NCBI RefSeq assembly: GCF_006965485.1
Contig: NZ_CP041360.1
Coordinates: 6,366,501-6,430,500 of the forward strand
DNA: 64,000 bases
Direction: 5' to 3'
Origin: Spirosoma sp. KCTC 42546
Lineage (GTDB): Bacteria; Bacteroidota; Bacteroidia; Cytophagales; Spirosomataceae
Both the position numbers and the translations under genes were made by a program. Below the pieces are notes generated by a model, which was not told the origin of the DNA, did not search any database, and saw only the letters and a program-made list of their open reading frames with translations. Every line of letters begins with the position of its first letter. Positions within the stretch are counted from its first letter, which is position 1. Positions 34,645 to 44,291 of this stretch are shown here, piece by piece.

Positions 34645-36426
34645 ATGACGCTCAGAACCAAAATATCACTCTCACTGGTCTTTCTCTTTAGCATTATTCT
34701 GATGCTGGGCGGATTAGGAGCGTTTTACCTGAATCAGTTGGCAGAAGACTCCAGGGCAATTTTGAAGGATAATTACATCTCGCTGGAGTTCGTCAGCACT
34801 ATGCAGAAAGCCTTAACTACGCTCGACGACCCCGATGCGCTGGCTGATTTTGAGTCAAGCTTAAAAAAACAGGAAGCCAATCTCACAGAGGTCGGCGAAT
34901 CTCAGGCCACCAGAGCAGTGCGCCGGGAGTTCACTCGGCTACGGGCGGGCGCTACCGATCTGGCCACCATCAACCGTATCCGAATGCATCTGTTTGCCAT
35001 CGATGATGTAAACCGACAGGCCATTGTCCGAAAAAGTAAAACAGCCGAACAAACGGCAAAGGATGCGTTGCTCTGGCTGGGCAGTATCGGTACGTTCTGT
35101 TTTCTGATTGTTTTTTCGTTCGTCATTAACATTCCCAGTTACATTGCGGGTCCGCTTCGGGAGTTAACGCGCGGTATCAAACAGATTGCCAGCCGCAATT
35201 TTGAAGAGCGATTGCATTTTAGCTCCAGTGACGAATTTGGGGAACTGGCTCGCTCCTTCAACTCTATGGCCCAGAAGCTGGATGAATACGAACACTCCAA
35301 TCTGGCCAGGGTGCTGTTTGAGAAGAAGCGGATCGATACGCTGGTGGAGATCATGAGTGAAGGTATCATCGGTCTGGATGAGAAACGTCGGATCCTGTTT
35401 ATCAATCCGGTAGCCGAGCGCTTGCTGGGCGTAGAACGAAATCGACTCATCGGCCAATACGCCCCCGACATAGCTACCTCCAACGATTTGTTACGGGCGC
35501 TTATTCAGGACATTATGCCCGACTCGGCTGCACTTCACGCCCAGCCTGCATCCGACCTGCTACGGTCTGAAACAGGGGGCGATCTGCTAAAAATCTATGA
35601 TCCCGGCCTGAATGGCAAAGGGAAGGAAAGTTATTTTACGAAGGAGATTCACGCGGTAGAGGTAACCCCCACCGGCGAAACCCAGACGGTGCAGGCGGGT
35701 TACGTGATTATGCTGCTCAACATTACCTCCTACAAAGAACTGGATCTGGCCAAAACGAATTTTATCGCCACGGTTTCCCATGAATTAAAAACGCCTATTT
35801 CGGCCATCAAAATGAGCCTGAAACTCCTGGCCGACAAACGATTAGGCACCCTGAACAGCGAGCAACAGGAAATGGTGAACCACGTGGAGGAAAACACCGA
35901 CCGGCTATTACGATTAACCGGCGAGTTGCTGAATATGGCCCAGGTGGAATCAGGACAAATTCAGCTCCAGATTCAGGCTACCAACCCGGCCGAACTGGTA
36001 CGGGTAGCCACCAGCGCACTCCGAACGCAGGCCGAGCAGAAACAGATCAGGTTTGCCCTGAACCTGCCCGCCGATTTACCCGCCGTGAAAGCCGACTCCG
36101 ACAAAGCTTCCTGGGTCCTGATCAATTTCCTGTCGAATGCAATACGGCATAGCCCTGAACAGGCATCTATCGATATTACGGCTCGTCAACTGGGTGATCA
36201 GATTGAATTTACCGTGCGTGACTACGGCCCCGGACTCCGGGACGAACACCGCGACCGCGTTTTTGAGCGCTATTTTAAAGCGCCGGGGCTGAATGGCCCC
36301 TTTAGTGGAACGGGTCTTGGACTAGCCATTTCCAAAGAGTTTATTCAGTCGATGGGTGGGCAGATTGGGTTGCACGCAGAGGTATCTCCAGGGGCCGCAT
36401 TCTATTTCCGGCTGGCCATTGCCTGA
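34645..36426 (+). CDS. HAMP-PAS sensor histidine kinase of the kdp cluster
   Basis: 593 residues. Two membrane helices (about 7-29 and 141-165) enclose a periplasmic helical sensor; then HAMP (about 165-220), PAS (about 232-350, ISEG..LDEKRRILFINPVAERLLG-like), HisKA with His379 (TVSHELKTP) and HATPase_c (NFLSNAIRHS, DYGPGL, GTGLGLAI). It follows the short kdpD, so together the two make a split KdpD. No KdpE response regulator is found in this window. The kinase must phosphorylate a regulator encoded elsewhere. Confidence 0.9.
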   Translation: MTLRTKISLSLVFLFSIILMLGGLGAFYLNQLAEDSRAILKDNYISLEFVSTMQKALTTLDDPDALADFESSLKKQEANLTEVGESQATRAVRREFTRLRAGATDLATINRIRMHLFAIDDVNRQAIVRKSKTAEQTAKDALLWLGSIGTFCFLIVFSFVINIPSYIAGPLRELTRGIKQIASRNFEERLHFSSSDEFGELARSFNSMAQKLDEYEHSNLARVLFEKKRIDTLVEIMSEGIIGLDEKRRILFINPVAERLLGVERNRLIGQYAPDIATSNDLLRALIQDIMPDSAALHAQPASDLLRSETGGDLLKIYDPGLNGKGKESYFTKEIHAVEVTPTGETQTVQAGYVIMLLNITSYKELDLAKTNFIATVSHELKTPISAIKMSLKLLADKRLGTLNSEQQEMVNHVEENTDRLLRLTGELLNMAQVESGQIQLQIQATNPAELVRVATSALRTQAEQKQIRFALNLPADLPAVKADSDKASWVLINFLSNAIRHSPEQASIDITARQLGDQIEFTVRDYGPGLRDEHRDRVFERYFKAPGLNGPFSGTGLGLAISKEFIQSMGGQIGLHAEVSPGAAFYFRLAIA

Positions 36427-36438
36427 TGGCCTAGACAA

Positions 36439-39400
36439 TTACCGTCCCATAACCAGCCTTGTTTGCGCAGGAGAGCTCTCCGCATCCTGTAACTGAATGC
36501 TCAGCGGATCGTCTTTATGTACCGATCTGTCAATAGCCACCGTAAAGGTGTGAATCCCTTGGGACAGATCGACCAGTAGGCCACTCCCAGTCAGTTTGAC
36601 TGGCTTTTGATCCACCCAGACGGTTAGCCCTGCCGTTGTGTTCAGCGCCAGACTTACATTTCCCTTGCTAACTACTTCAATGTCAAACCGAACAATGCTG
36701 TACGGTTTGTTCGCGTTTGTAACGATGACGGGCAGTTCATCAATGGGCAAATCACCCGAAACTTTACTGTAGGCGGGTTGTAGTGCTAGTTTGGTCGACT
36801 CCTTCACAACAGTGCCCACGCCTTCCTCTTTGAGCTTCCGGGCCAGTTCTTTTGTGCCCGAAACGGTGTTCCAGCGACGAATAAAACGGGCGGTGGGTAC
36901 CCGAAACTTGCCCGATTCGCCCATTTTGGAGAGGAAGCCTAACAGGTTGATAAACTCTTCTTTATCCAAACTGGCCGTTAATCCCGCAGGCATCAGTGAA
37001 CCTGGTACTTTTTCAATGCTGTTGACCTGACTTTTAGGGATGGAAACCTCTAAACCTGATACGTCACGTATCACCAGTTCAGACGTGCCGTTACTCACCA
37101 GATAGCCCAGTTGTTCGCTTCCATCTTTTTTCACCAGCCGTTGTAGCTCGTAGCCTTCTTTGATGGACAGGTTCGGGTAAAGAATGGACCGGGTGATGGT
37201 TTCGATTGGTGAGCTTGTACCAAGACTGCTTAAGTCGGGTCCGATACGCCCCCCGGCTCCGCCAATGGCGTGGCAGGTCAGACAGGTCAGGTTGCTTTTC
37301 CGGAATACCAGTTCACCTTTCACCGGATCGGCAGTTTCTTTCACCACTTTGGCCAGGCTGGTTATTTCCTGCGCCGTAAGTTCCTGCGGCATTTTTTCAA
37401 TGGGCAAAACCCCACCAGAGGCTTCCAGTGCCTTCGCCAGTAGTTTAACATCGTCGCTGTTACGCCGATTAAAGGGCACACTGCGCTGCATAATCTGCCG
37501 ACTGGCGATGGCCATTTTTTCAGGTATTTTCCGGGCCGTCAGTTCGTCGGCAAGCGCCTGTACCCCTTGTTTGCTGGTTAAAAAGGCTTTGAGCAGTTCA
37601 GTCACATCGGTTTGTTCCGGTACGGTTCGTAACAGGTCAGCACTGATCCGGGCGGCTTCCGTGGCATTTACGGAAACGAGTTGCGATGCAGCCGCCAGTC
37701 GTAATTCGACCGGATTTTTAGCCGTTGTCAGGCTAATCAGCGAGGCTTTGGCTTTATCGGTCTTTAACGTTGCCAGTGCGCCCAGCGCGGCTTTCTGAAC
37801 GCTTTTATCACCCTTTTGGGCCAATCCTACCAGCGTTCCGGTCAACTCGTCCAGATGCCATAAGCCGATCAATCGAATGGCGCTTGTTGCTACGGCCTCG
37901 TCGTCGCTGTCGATAAAGTCCGTAATTCGGTCCAGTTGTCCGGCTGGTTTGACACCCCGACGGGCGGCTTCTTCCAGCGTACTGAGTACCATAGCAAGCT
38001 CGTTAGCCGTACTGCTTTTAACCTGTATCTCTTTTCCAAACAGACCGCCCATGTCAGCCGCACTGCCGAACTTCGCTATCGACCCGAGCACGTCCTTCCT
38101 GTAGTCTTCCGGCACTTTACCCTGCTGATACAGTTGCCTCAACTGCGTCACCGCTTCCGGGCTGCTCACCGATTTCAGTGCGAAAACGGTTTTGCGGGCA
38201 TCGCCAAAGAAGTTGGGATCGGTTTTCAGGCGGCTTGCCCATAGGGGTTCTCCTTCGCGAACGGTTTGCCAGAGCGCATAATCCAGGAACTCGTCCATTG
38301 GATTGTCCAACACCGATAAAGCCGTCCGGACAGCGTCGGGCGTTTTTACGTTTCGTAGCGCAATAACGGCCTCCATCCGTACCTGTGGATGTTTATCTGC
38401 TACCGCCTTGGTAAGCAGTGCCGGTACGTTGGATAGCTTAGGATACCATAACTCCAGGGCACGTAAGGCCGCAGCCCGTGCTTTATGGTTTTCGGCATTC
38501 AGCAACCGTAGCAAAAGCGGTTCGTTCACCACCTCAAGCGTTTGATAGAGCCAAAGAGCTTCCAGCAGATTATGTTCGTAGTCGGGGTTCGTTTTGTCCA
38601 GTTCCTGAACCCATTTCTGAAGTGCGGGAATTACGTCGGTAGCGCCACGCGCTTTCAAGACCTGTTTCGCCTGCCCACGGGTCCAGTCTTCGGGTAGCTT
38701 TAGGGCGTCTAACAGGTCGGGAACACTGGCTTTTGTTAACGCGGGCTTTTTGACCAACGGGCGATTTTTAGCAACAATTCGCCAGATTCGGCCGTGCTGC
38801 TGATCCCGGCGCGGGTCGTGAAAATCTACTTCGCCGTGCTGAATGATTGGGTTATACCAGTCGGCTACGTAAATGGCTCCATCCGGCCCAACGGATATAT
38901 CGACGGGACGAAACGCGACATTATCCGTCCACATCAGATCCTCCATCTGCTTGGACGCGTATCCACTCCCCTGCTCTTCCAGCTTAAATCGGTTAATCCG
39001 ATTGGCCCGGAAGTCGTTGGTAATGACGCTCCCCTGCCAGGATTCCGGCAAATGCCGACCCGAAATCATTTCCAGTCCGCTGTGTTTGGGCTGTCCCGGA
39101 TTTAAGCCCCTGAGAATGCGGGCGGCACCCGGCGAGGTGAGAAACGTAGCCCCCGGAAACGCATAATTGATCCCTTCGAAACCGGCTCCATCGGTCAGGA
39201 AGGTTTGCCCCCAACGGTCAAACTGCAATCCCCACGGATTGACCAGACCTTTAGCATAGATATCCAGTTCGAGGTGTTTGGGATTCAATTGCCACACGCC
39301 ACCCCCTTCCAGCCGTTTGATACCGGAGGGAGTTTCCACGTGGCTATAGATATAAATAGACTGGTTGAAATACAGCAGACCTTCGGGTCCCCAGCGGAAC

Positions 39401-39903
39401 GTGTGAATCAGATGGTGGGTATCCGCAGTACCGAATCCGTTTAAAATCCGGCGCTTTTTGTCGGCTTTCCCATCGCCATCCGTATCCATAAAATGCAGGA
39501 TTTCGGTTGAGTTAGCTACATACACACCGCCATCGCCCGGCAGGATTCCCGTGGGCGTTAACAAGCCTTCGGCAAAAATGGTCGATTTGTCGGCCTTGCC
39601 ATCGCCATCGGTATCTTCCAGAACAAAGATTTTGTCGTTCGCCGTTTCGCCCGTTTTCAGGTGCGGGTACGCGGTGCTGCTTACTACCCATAAGCGGCCG
39701 TCGGCATCCCAGTTCATCTGAATGGGTTTGGCCACCAGCGGTTCAGCGGCAAACAGGGTCACTTCAAACCCATCAGCAATCTTGAATGACTCCAGTTCAC
39801 GCTTCGGGTCGGGGTCGGGATTGTCTTTTCGATTATCCTGGTTGATGGCCGAGACACTCAGCAGAACGACAGAAAACAGGATAAGTCTACTTATTACGTT
39901 CAT
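36439..39903 (-). CDS. PVC-type dehydrogenase with HEAT repeats and cytochrome c domain
   Basis: 1154 residues, exported (signal about 1-20). Residues about 40-390 form a PVC-type beta-propeller dehydrogenase domain (FEVTLFAAEPLVAKPIQMNWDADGRLWV, GDGGVYVANSTEILHF, GPDGAIYVADWYNPII). About 400-840 are HEAT-like helical repeats. About 855-960 is a cytochrome c with heme motif CLTCH (Cys near 873) and the GGxIGPDLSSLG block. The last 150 residues are a beta domain with VWVDQKPVKLTGSG, similar in style to a carbohydrate-binding or PA14-type fold. It probably oxidises a sugar in the periplasm. It follows the SGNH gene by one base. Confidence 0.85.
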   Translation of the reverse strand: MNVISRLILFSVVLLSVSAINQDNRKDNPDPDPKRELESFKIADGFEVTLFAAEPLVAKPIQMNWDADGRLWVVSSTAYPHLKTGETANDKIFVLEDTDGDGKADKSTIFAEGLLTPTGILPGDGGVYVANSTEILHFMDTDGDGKADKKRRILNGFGTADTHHLIHTFRWGPEGLLYFNQSIYIYSHVETPSGIKRLEGGGVWQLNPKHLELDIYAKGLVNPWGLQFDRWGQTFLTDGAGFEGINYAFPGATFLTSPGAARILRGLNPGQPKHSGLEMISGRHLPESWQGSVITNDFRANRINRFKLEEQGSGYASKQMEDLMWTDNVAFRPVDISVGPDGAIYVADWYNPIIQHGEVDFHDPRRDQQHGRIWRIVAKNRPLVKKPALTKASVPDLLDALKLPEDWTRGQAKQVLKARGATDVIPALQKWVQELDKTNPDYEHNLLEALWLYQTLEVVNEPLLLRLLNAENHKARAAALRALELWYPKLSNVPALLTKAVADKHPQVRMEAVIALRNVKTPDAVRTALSVLDNPMDEFLDYALWQTVREGEPLWASRLKTDPNFFGDARKTVFALKSVSSPEAVTQLRQLYQQGKVPEDYRKDVLGSIAKFGSAADMGGLFGKEIQVKSSTANELAMVLSTLEEAARRGVKPAGQLDRITDFIDSDDEAVATSAIRLIGLWHLDELTGTLVGLAQKGDKSVQKAALGALATLKTDKAKASLISLTTAKNPVELRLAAASQLVSVNATEAARISADLLRTVPEQTDVTELLKAFLTSKQGVQALADELTARKIPEKMAIASRQIMQRSVPFNRRNSDDVKLLAKALEASGGVLPIEKMPQELTAQEITSLAKVVKETADPVKGELVFRKSNLTCLTCHAIGGAGGRIGPDLSSLGTSSPIETITRSILYPNLSIKEGYELQRLVKKDGSEQLGYLVSNGTSELVIRDVSGLEVSIPKSQVNSIEKVPGSLMPAGLTASLDKEEFINLLGFLSKMGESGKFRVPTARFIRRWNTVSGTKELARKLKEEGVGTVVKESTKLALQPAYSKVSGDLPIDELPVIVTNANKPYSIVRFDIEVVSKGNVSLALNTTAGLTVWVDQKPVKLTGSGLLVDLSQGIHTFTVAIDRSVHKDDPLSIQLQDAESSPAQTRLVMGR

Positions 39904-39904
39904 A

Positions 39905-41152
39905 CTACTTCAAAAAGGAAAGTTGATACACGCTGGATTTGGGCTTGCGGGCTACGGCAATCTGTCCTTCCAGCCACTTAATGAGAATACTTTGTTCTTC
40001 GAGGCCTTTCACATGACGGCCCTGCTCATAGGAGCGAAATCCAAGAATATAGGTCGTGTTTAGTGGGCGATACTGGAAGAAAAACAACTCATTCTTTTTC
40101 AGGATCATCTGCCGGAGTTCACGCACCTGTTCAAAATTACTGCCCTGCCGGATCGCAACGCCTTCCTCCCATTGTTTCGCCGAAGCGGTTACTAGTTCCT
40201 CGTTATCGGCGGTGAGCGTATAGAACCCCTTTTTCAAACCCGTTAGTTTAAGCACCTGTGCCTGATCGGGTAGCCCTTTTGCGTCTGCTGGCGTTGGGAG
40301 CGGGAGGGAGCGTTCGTCGATGGTGAAGCGCAGGTTTTCGTTCGTATTGCCAGTGCCCAGCAGTTTAGCCGGTCCCGAAGTCTCCGCAGTTTGTTTTGAT
40401 ATGCTGATCGAGATGGGAGCCGTTCGGGCTCCTAGTCCCAGACTTCGTTCAAGGATCATGGCCAACTGATAGTAGCCGGTTTCGTTCAGGTGAATACCGT
40501 TATCGGTCAGTGGCGTTTGTTTGCTGATCTCCTGAATCGGCTTAAATATGTCGATATAGCGTTTGCCGCGCGCAGAAGCCATTTTTTCAATCGCCGACGC
40601 ATAGACTTCCAGCATGGCATTTCGCTTCGCCAGGCTTTGGGCGGAATCAGCGGCCAGGATTGGAATCGGCGACAGCAGAATCGCTTTGGCACCTAGCTGA
40701 TCAATTTTGTCGAGCAGCTTGCCTAATCCTTCGGTAAAACTGGGCAGACCAGCCTCTCCATCCTGCGCTTCAATGCCACCGTAGGCAACAAAAACCAGGG
40801 TTGGCTGTGCCTTGGTAATGTGTTCCATCAGCAAGTCATAGCCCGTGGGTGGGTTGGTAATCGTGCTACGAGCTACACCATATACGTTGTCGCCAGTCCA
40901 GCCAAGATTTCGGTAAGTAACGTCACGATCGGGCCAACGGGTGGTGAGGGCTAATTCCAGATAACCGTATTGAAAATCATTTTCGAAGAGTGAGTTTCCC
41001 AGAAACACTACCCTGTCGCCATTTTTAAGCTCAAACGGGGCGTTTGCCGATTCAGTACCAACTTGTGGCTTATTCTGAGCAACGGCCAATCCGAAGGGGA
41101 GGAAAAGGAACACCAACAAACGATACCCAAGCGTGGCCTTAATCTTTCTCAT
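39905..41152 (-). CDS. SGNH/GDSL hydrolase family protein paired with the PVC-type dehydrogenase
   Basis: 415 residues with signal peptide (about 1-25, GLAVAQ). Block I reads GNSLFE in place of GDS (Ser kept); the block III position reads YGGIEA, unlike GxND; block V is TDNGIHLNETGY with the catalytic His. The middle and C-terminal parts add a beta-rich extension. The one-base gap to the dehydrogenase gene implies coupling. It may be a deacetylase for the same substrate; departures from the standard motifs leave its activity uncertain. Confidence 0.75.
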   Translation of the reverse strand: MRKIKATLGYRLLVFLFLPFGLAVAQNKPQVGTESANAPFELKNGDRVVFLGNSLFENDFQYGYLELALTTRWPDRDVTYRNLGWTGDNVYGVARSTITNPPTGYDLLMEHITKAQPTLVFVAYGGIEAQDGEAGLPSFTEGLGKLLDKIDQLGAKAILLSPIPILAADSAQSLAKRNAMLEVYASAIEKMASARGKRYIDIFKPIQEISKQTPLTDNGIHLNETGYYQLAMILERSLGLGARTAPISISISKQTAETSGPAKLLGTGNTNENLRFTIDERSLPLPTPADAKGLPDQAQVLKLTGLKKGFYTLTADNEELVTASAKQWEEGVAIRQGSNFEQVRELRQMILKKNELFFFQYRPLNTTYILGFRSYEQGRHVKGLEEQSILIKWLEGQIAVARKPKSSVYQLSFLK

Positions 41153-41181
41153 ACTTTTTTAGTCGACGTCAAGAGGGTTTC

Positions 41182-41264
41182 GATTTGGTTGGCGGTGTCA
41201 GATACACCATACGCCATATCTTGGAGATATGGCGTATGGTGTATCTGACACCGCCAACCAAATC
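41182..41264. repeat. Perfect 40-bp inverted repeat with a 3-nt loop
   Basis: Arms 41182-41221 and 41225-41264 are exact complements over 40 bp, loop TGG. It contains GGTGTCAGATACACC, itself palindromic. It lies between two co-directional genes (DUF4886 and SGNH), 30 bp upstream of the SGNH start. No T-tract. Confidence 0.95.
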
Positions 41265-41327
41265 TATTTTTACTCCGAAATATCCCTTTCGGAAGTGCTC
41301 TATAAAGAAGAGAATACCGGTACGGTC

Positions 41328-42269
41328 TTACTCTTTCTTTTTCTCCTTTTTAACGGTTGCCCAGGCTGTTTTCCGTAACTGTTTAGAAAAAGCCGGATCA
41401 ACCCCTTCGGGACTAAATGTCAGTTTAACTGGTGATTCGTTATACAGAAACCCATACCATACCAAAGCCCCTAAGTAGCAACCCGCATCGTTCGCATGGT
41501 GCGAATCAAAGGCCAGTTTCCCGTTATCCCAGCGATACCCCATATGCAGGGAATGCGTTTGGTCTGGTAGGTTTGGCGCTTGAAGCTGACGGAAGTCAAC
41601 GGTATTATCCGCCTGGTACGCCCATTTCTTCTTCGCATTCATCTGATAAAAAGCATCGCCATTGGGAATGACCGGAATCCCCAGCTCGTTCGCAATCGTG
41701 TGATAGGCCGCTCTTGATTTCTCCCACATTTCCTGTGCACTCTTTGCCGAATCTCCTTTCGAAATTTGACTAAAATCCTTTGAGTCGGCCCGGTACGCCC
41801 AGGTCTGATGAAAGACTACGTTAGCCCGAGGCTGTAGTTTTTTCACGTACTCATACAACTTACGAGCGTAGGGTCGATACGTTTCCACATCGCCGGAAAG
41901 GATGGAAGCCTGCTGAATGGTAACCACATCCCAGACGCCGTCTGACAAGAGCATCTTCAACGATTTTCCGCCATAGGGTTTCCCCTCGGGGTCATCGGGA
42001 TTCCGTTCTGCTGCTTCGGCATGGTTCCAGTGCCGCTGTAGGGAGCTCCCACCAATTTCGGCACGCCCAATCACCAGGTTATGTCCACCCTCTTTGCTTA
42101 GTTGCGGCAGGTATTTCGTTGCGTTTTGCGAAAAACTATTACCAATCAGAAATAAGCGCAATGGCTGTTTCCCACCGTTGGTAACGGACTGCGAGAAGGC
42201 AGTTCCGACAATAAAGAACAGTATAATAAGGAGTCCTGCCTTTTGTCTGGTATGTCTGAGATCAATCAT
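41328..42269 (-). CDS. DUF4886 protein (SGNH-like fold), secreted
   Basis: 313 residues with signal peptide (about 1-27, GTAFSQ). The opening LRLFLIGNSFSQNATKYLPQL, VWDVVTIQQAS and RANVVFHQTWAYRADS, and the end HANDAGCYLGALVWYGFLYN, fit the DUF4886 family, a group with an SGNH-hydrolase-like fold (GNSFS supplying Ser, and HANDAG the His). It is in line with the other genes of the GH32 cluster. The reaction is unknown. Confidence 0.8.
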   Translation of the reverse strand: MIDLRHTRQKAGLLIILFFIVGTAFSQSVTNGGKQPLRLFLIGNSFSQNATKYLPQLSKEGGHNLVIGRAEIGGSSLQRHWNHAEAAERNPDDPEGKPYGGKSLKMLLSDGVWDVVTIQQASILSGDVETYRPYARKLYEYVKKLQPRANVVFHQTWAYRADSKDFSQISKGDSAKSAQEMWEKSRAAYHTIANELGIPVIPNGDAFYQMNAKKKWAYQADNTVDFRQLQAPNLPDQTHSLHMGYRWDNGKLAFDSHHANDAGCYLGALVWYGFLYNESPVKLTFSPEGVDPAFSKQLRKTAWATVKKEKKKE

Positions 42270-42285
42270 TTTTGTTATGGAGAAA

Positions 42286-42545
42286 AGTAGCCAGGACGTC
42301 CACGTCTGGGCTAATAAATCAGTATTTGTTCTACCCGGACGTGGACGTCCAGACTACTTCCGTTCTCCGTTCTCGCTTGGCTTTGCCGAGTGAGGGGTAT
42401 TGGTTCAAGGGCCTCTGGCCGGTGCATTGCGACAGAAACGGGCCAGAGGCCCTTGAACCAATACCCCTCACTCGGCAAAGCCAAGCGAGAACGGGAGCTA
42501 ATAAGTCCGTATTTGTTCTGCCCGGACGTGGACGTCCTGGCTACT
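42286..42545. repeat. Compound nested palindrome, first copy of a dispersed repeat family
   Basis: Core: 53-bp perfect arms 42368-42420 and 42441-42493 (containing GCCGAGTGAGGGGTATTGG and GGGCCTCTGGCC), 20-nt loop. Flanks: AGTAGCCAGGACGTCCACGTC (42286-42306) is an exact inverted copy of 42525-42545. A third, related copy (GGACGTGGACGTCCAGACTACT-like) is at 42336-42357, and the string CTAATAArTCnGTATTTGTTCT occurs on both sides. The core family recurs at 53941-54072. It fills the gap between DUF4886 and the esterase gene. Confidence 0.93.
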
Positions 42546-42580
42546 CCCGTTCCCAACAGAATCCAAACCTGCTTAAATAC

Positions 42581-44236
42581 TTATAACCTTGGCGCAGTAG
42601 GTTTAATAGGTGCTTCCCAGGCATTGGCGCCTTTGACATATAGTTTACGTTTGTACACCTTATCACCGCAAGTTGCGTAGAGTATATCGAAATTCGATCC
42701 GCCAAAACAGATGTTGGATACGTTTCTGTTGGGAATAGGCAGGATGGCATTGACCCGACCTGCCTGATCGCATACCTGAATTCCCAATCGCGAGGCAACG
42801 TATAACCGCCCGTCGCGGTCCGTTTTGAGGCCATTCGCCCCAGCATCATCGGCGGTATCTGGTGCGTGAAGCCAGTAATATTTCTGCTTATTAGCCAGCG
42901 TGCCATCCGGCTTGATTGAAAAACTATAGACCCAGTGCGAGCGATTGTCAGCCACATATAACAGCGTTTGATCGGGTGAAAGCGTCACGCCCGTGGCCGA
43001 CATAAGACCCGTATCGACCTTGCTCTTTTTGCCATTGGGTTGAATCAGCCACACGCTACTCGGCTCGTTGGCATGCTGAGCCGGGCTGGTGAGGTACCCG
43101 TTTCCATTGCTGGCTACAACACTGAAATTCCCCTTGAGTCCGTTGGCGACCGAGCTAGTTTTACCATCATCCCGGCTTAGTTTATCATCCAGGCCTACCT
43201 TCCATAGTTTTCCAGCCGACCCATCCGAAAAAAATACCTCGCCTTTGGCGTTGGCACTAAGTCCTTCGGCGCGTCGATAACCTTCGCCAACCAGTTGCCA
43301 GCCTTCATTGGGCAGTAAAATATCGGTAAGCATCTGATTTTTAGAAGTCCCTGTTTTTACAGGCTCGGGCCATCCTTTCCACAGATAACGCATGGCATCG
43401 GGAAAAATAGCCGTTCCATGTTTGCCATTGTGAGCTCCTTCTCCCCAGACGTGCTGTACCTCATAGCCCGAAAATGTGAGCGCGCGTTCCATCGTCTGGT
43501 TCGCCATCCACCAGTCGCCAGCGTAGATGTTGAGGTCGTTAGTACCATCTTGTAGAAAAATACGGAGTGGTTTAGGCTCCGTTTTACGGACCAATGTATG
43601 TTCCTCATCGGCCCCGCGTAACCCAACGTATGTACCAATCGTACTGAATACCCGACTAAAGGCGTCTGGGCGTTCCCAGGCCGCGGTGAATGCACAAACC
43701 GCCCCGCTGCTTGATCCGCCAATGGCGCGATCGTTACCATTTTTAGATAGGCGTATCGCTCGTCCGTCAGTCGTTTTTCTGGTTTCTACGTCGGGCAAAA
43801 GTTCGTCCAGCAGGAAACGGGCATAATTATCGCCCAATCCATCATATTCAAAACTACGATTGAACCGATCGAGCGCAGCGTCTGGATTAGCTGCTTTAAC
43901 CCGCCCATGCATAACGAATACGCCAATGGTAACAGGCATTTCTTTTTTATGAATCAAATTATCAAAAACGGCCGGGGCCTGCCACTGAATACCGTCCTGA
44001 TTTATATAAACGCAGGCGGGCTGAGAGGGCTTGTATTGGGCAGGTACATACACCCAGTACTCACGCCAGGTACCCGGAAAGATTGTAGAGGTTTCAAACG
44101 TAAATTTGAGTACTTCGCCTTTGGGAACACCCTCCTGAGGCTGGGCATCGGGATGAACCGGATACGATTCGGTTGGTTGGCCCCAAAGTAATAATGGGGT
44201 AAAGACCAAAAGGCAAAGCAGAGAAAGCGCTTTCAT
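42581..44236 (-). CDS. Esterase / SMP-30 (gluconolactonase-like) fusion, secreted
   Basis: 551 residues from ATG 44236, which begins a clear signal peptide (MKALSLLCLLVFTPLLLWGQ); upstream in-frame Met codons to 44425 run into the GH32 coding region and are rejected. Residues about 40-310 form an EstD-type alpha/beta hydrolase: nucleophile Ser176 in GGSSSGA, and the end GEGAHNGKHG with the His. Residues about 320-551 are an SMP-30/LRE beta-propeller (AEGLSANAKGEVFFSDGSAGKLWKV, GANGLKTDRDGRLYVASRLGIQV, SNICFGG). It may remove acyl or lactone groups from the sugar released by the GH32 enzyme 55 bp upstream. Confidence 0.85.
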   Translation of the reverse strand: MKALSLLCLLVFTPLLLWGQPTESYPVHPDAQPQEGVPKGEVLKFTFETSTIFPGTWREYWVYVPAQYKPSQPACVYINQDGIQWQAPAVFDNLIHKKEMPVTIGVFVMHGRVKAANPDAALDRFNRSFEYDGLGDNYARFLLDELLPDVETRKTTDGRAIRLSKNGNDRAIGGSSSGAVCAFTAAWERPDAFSRVFSTIGTYVGLRGADEEHTLVRKTEPKPLRIFLQDGTNDLNIYAGDWWMANQTMERALTFSGYEVQHVWGEGAHNGKHGTAIFPDAMRYLWKGWPEPVKTGTSKNQMLTDILLPNEGWQLVGEGYRRAEGLSANAKGEVFFSDGSAGKLWKVGLDDKLSRDDGKTSSVANGLKGNFSVVASNGNGYLTSPAQHANEPSSVWLIQPNGKKSKVDTGLMSATGVTLSPDQTLLYVADNRSHWVYSFSIKPDGTLANKQKYYWLHAPDTADDAGANGLKTDRDGRLYVASRLGIQVCDQAGRVNAILPIPNRNVSNICFGGSNFDILYATCGDKVYKRKLYVKGANAWEAPIKPTAPRL

Positions 44237-44291
44237 GTACGTAACGTTTAGGCTTATAAGATAAATCCTATGGTTTCTTCTGAAGCACCTT

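Noticed and set aside
42272..42586. Open frames on both strands across the compound palindrome, up to about 100 codons
   Set aside because: They run through inverted repeats, so each strand yields similar peptides (for example EGYWFKGLWPV on both). This is a by-product of the palindrome, not coding.
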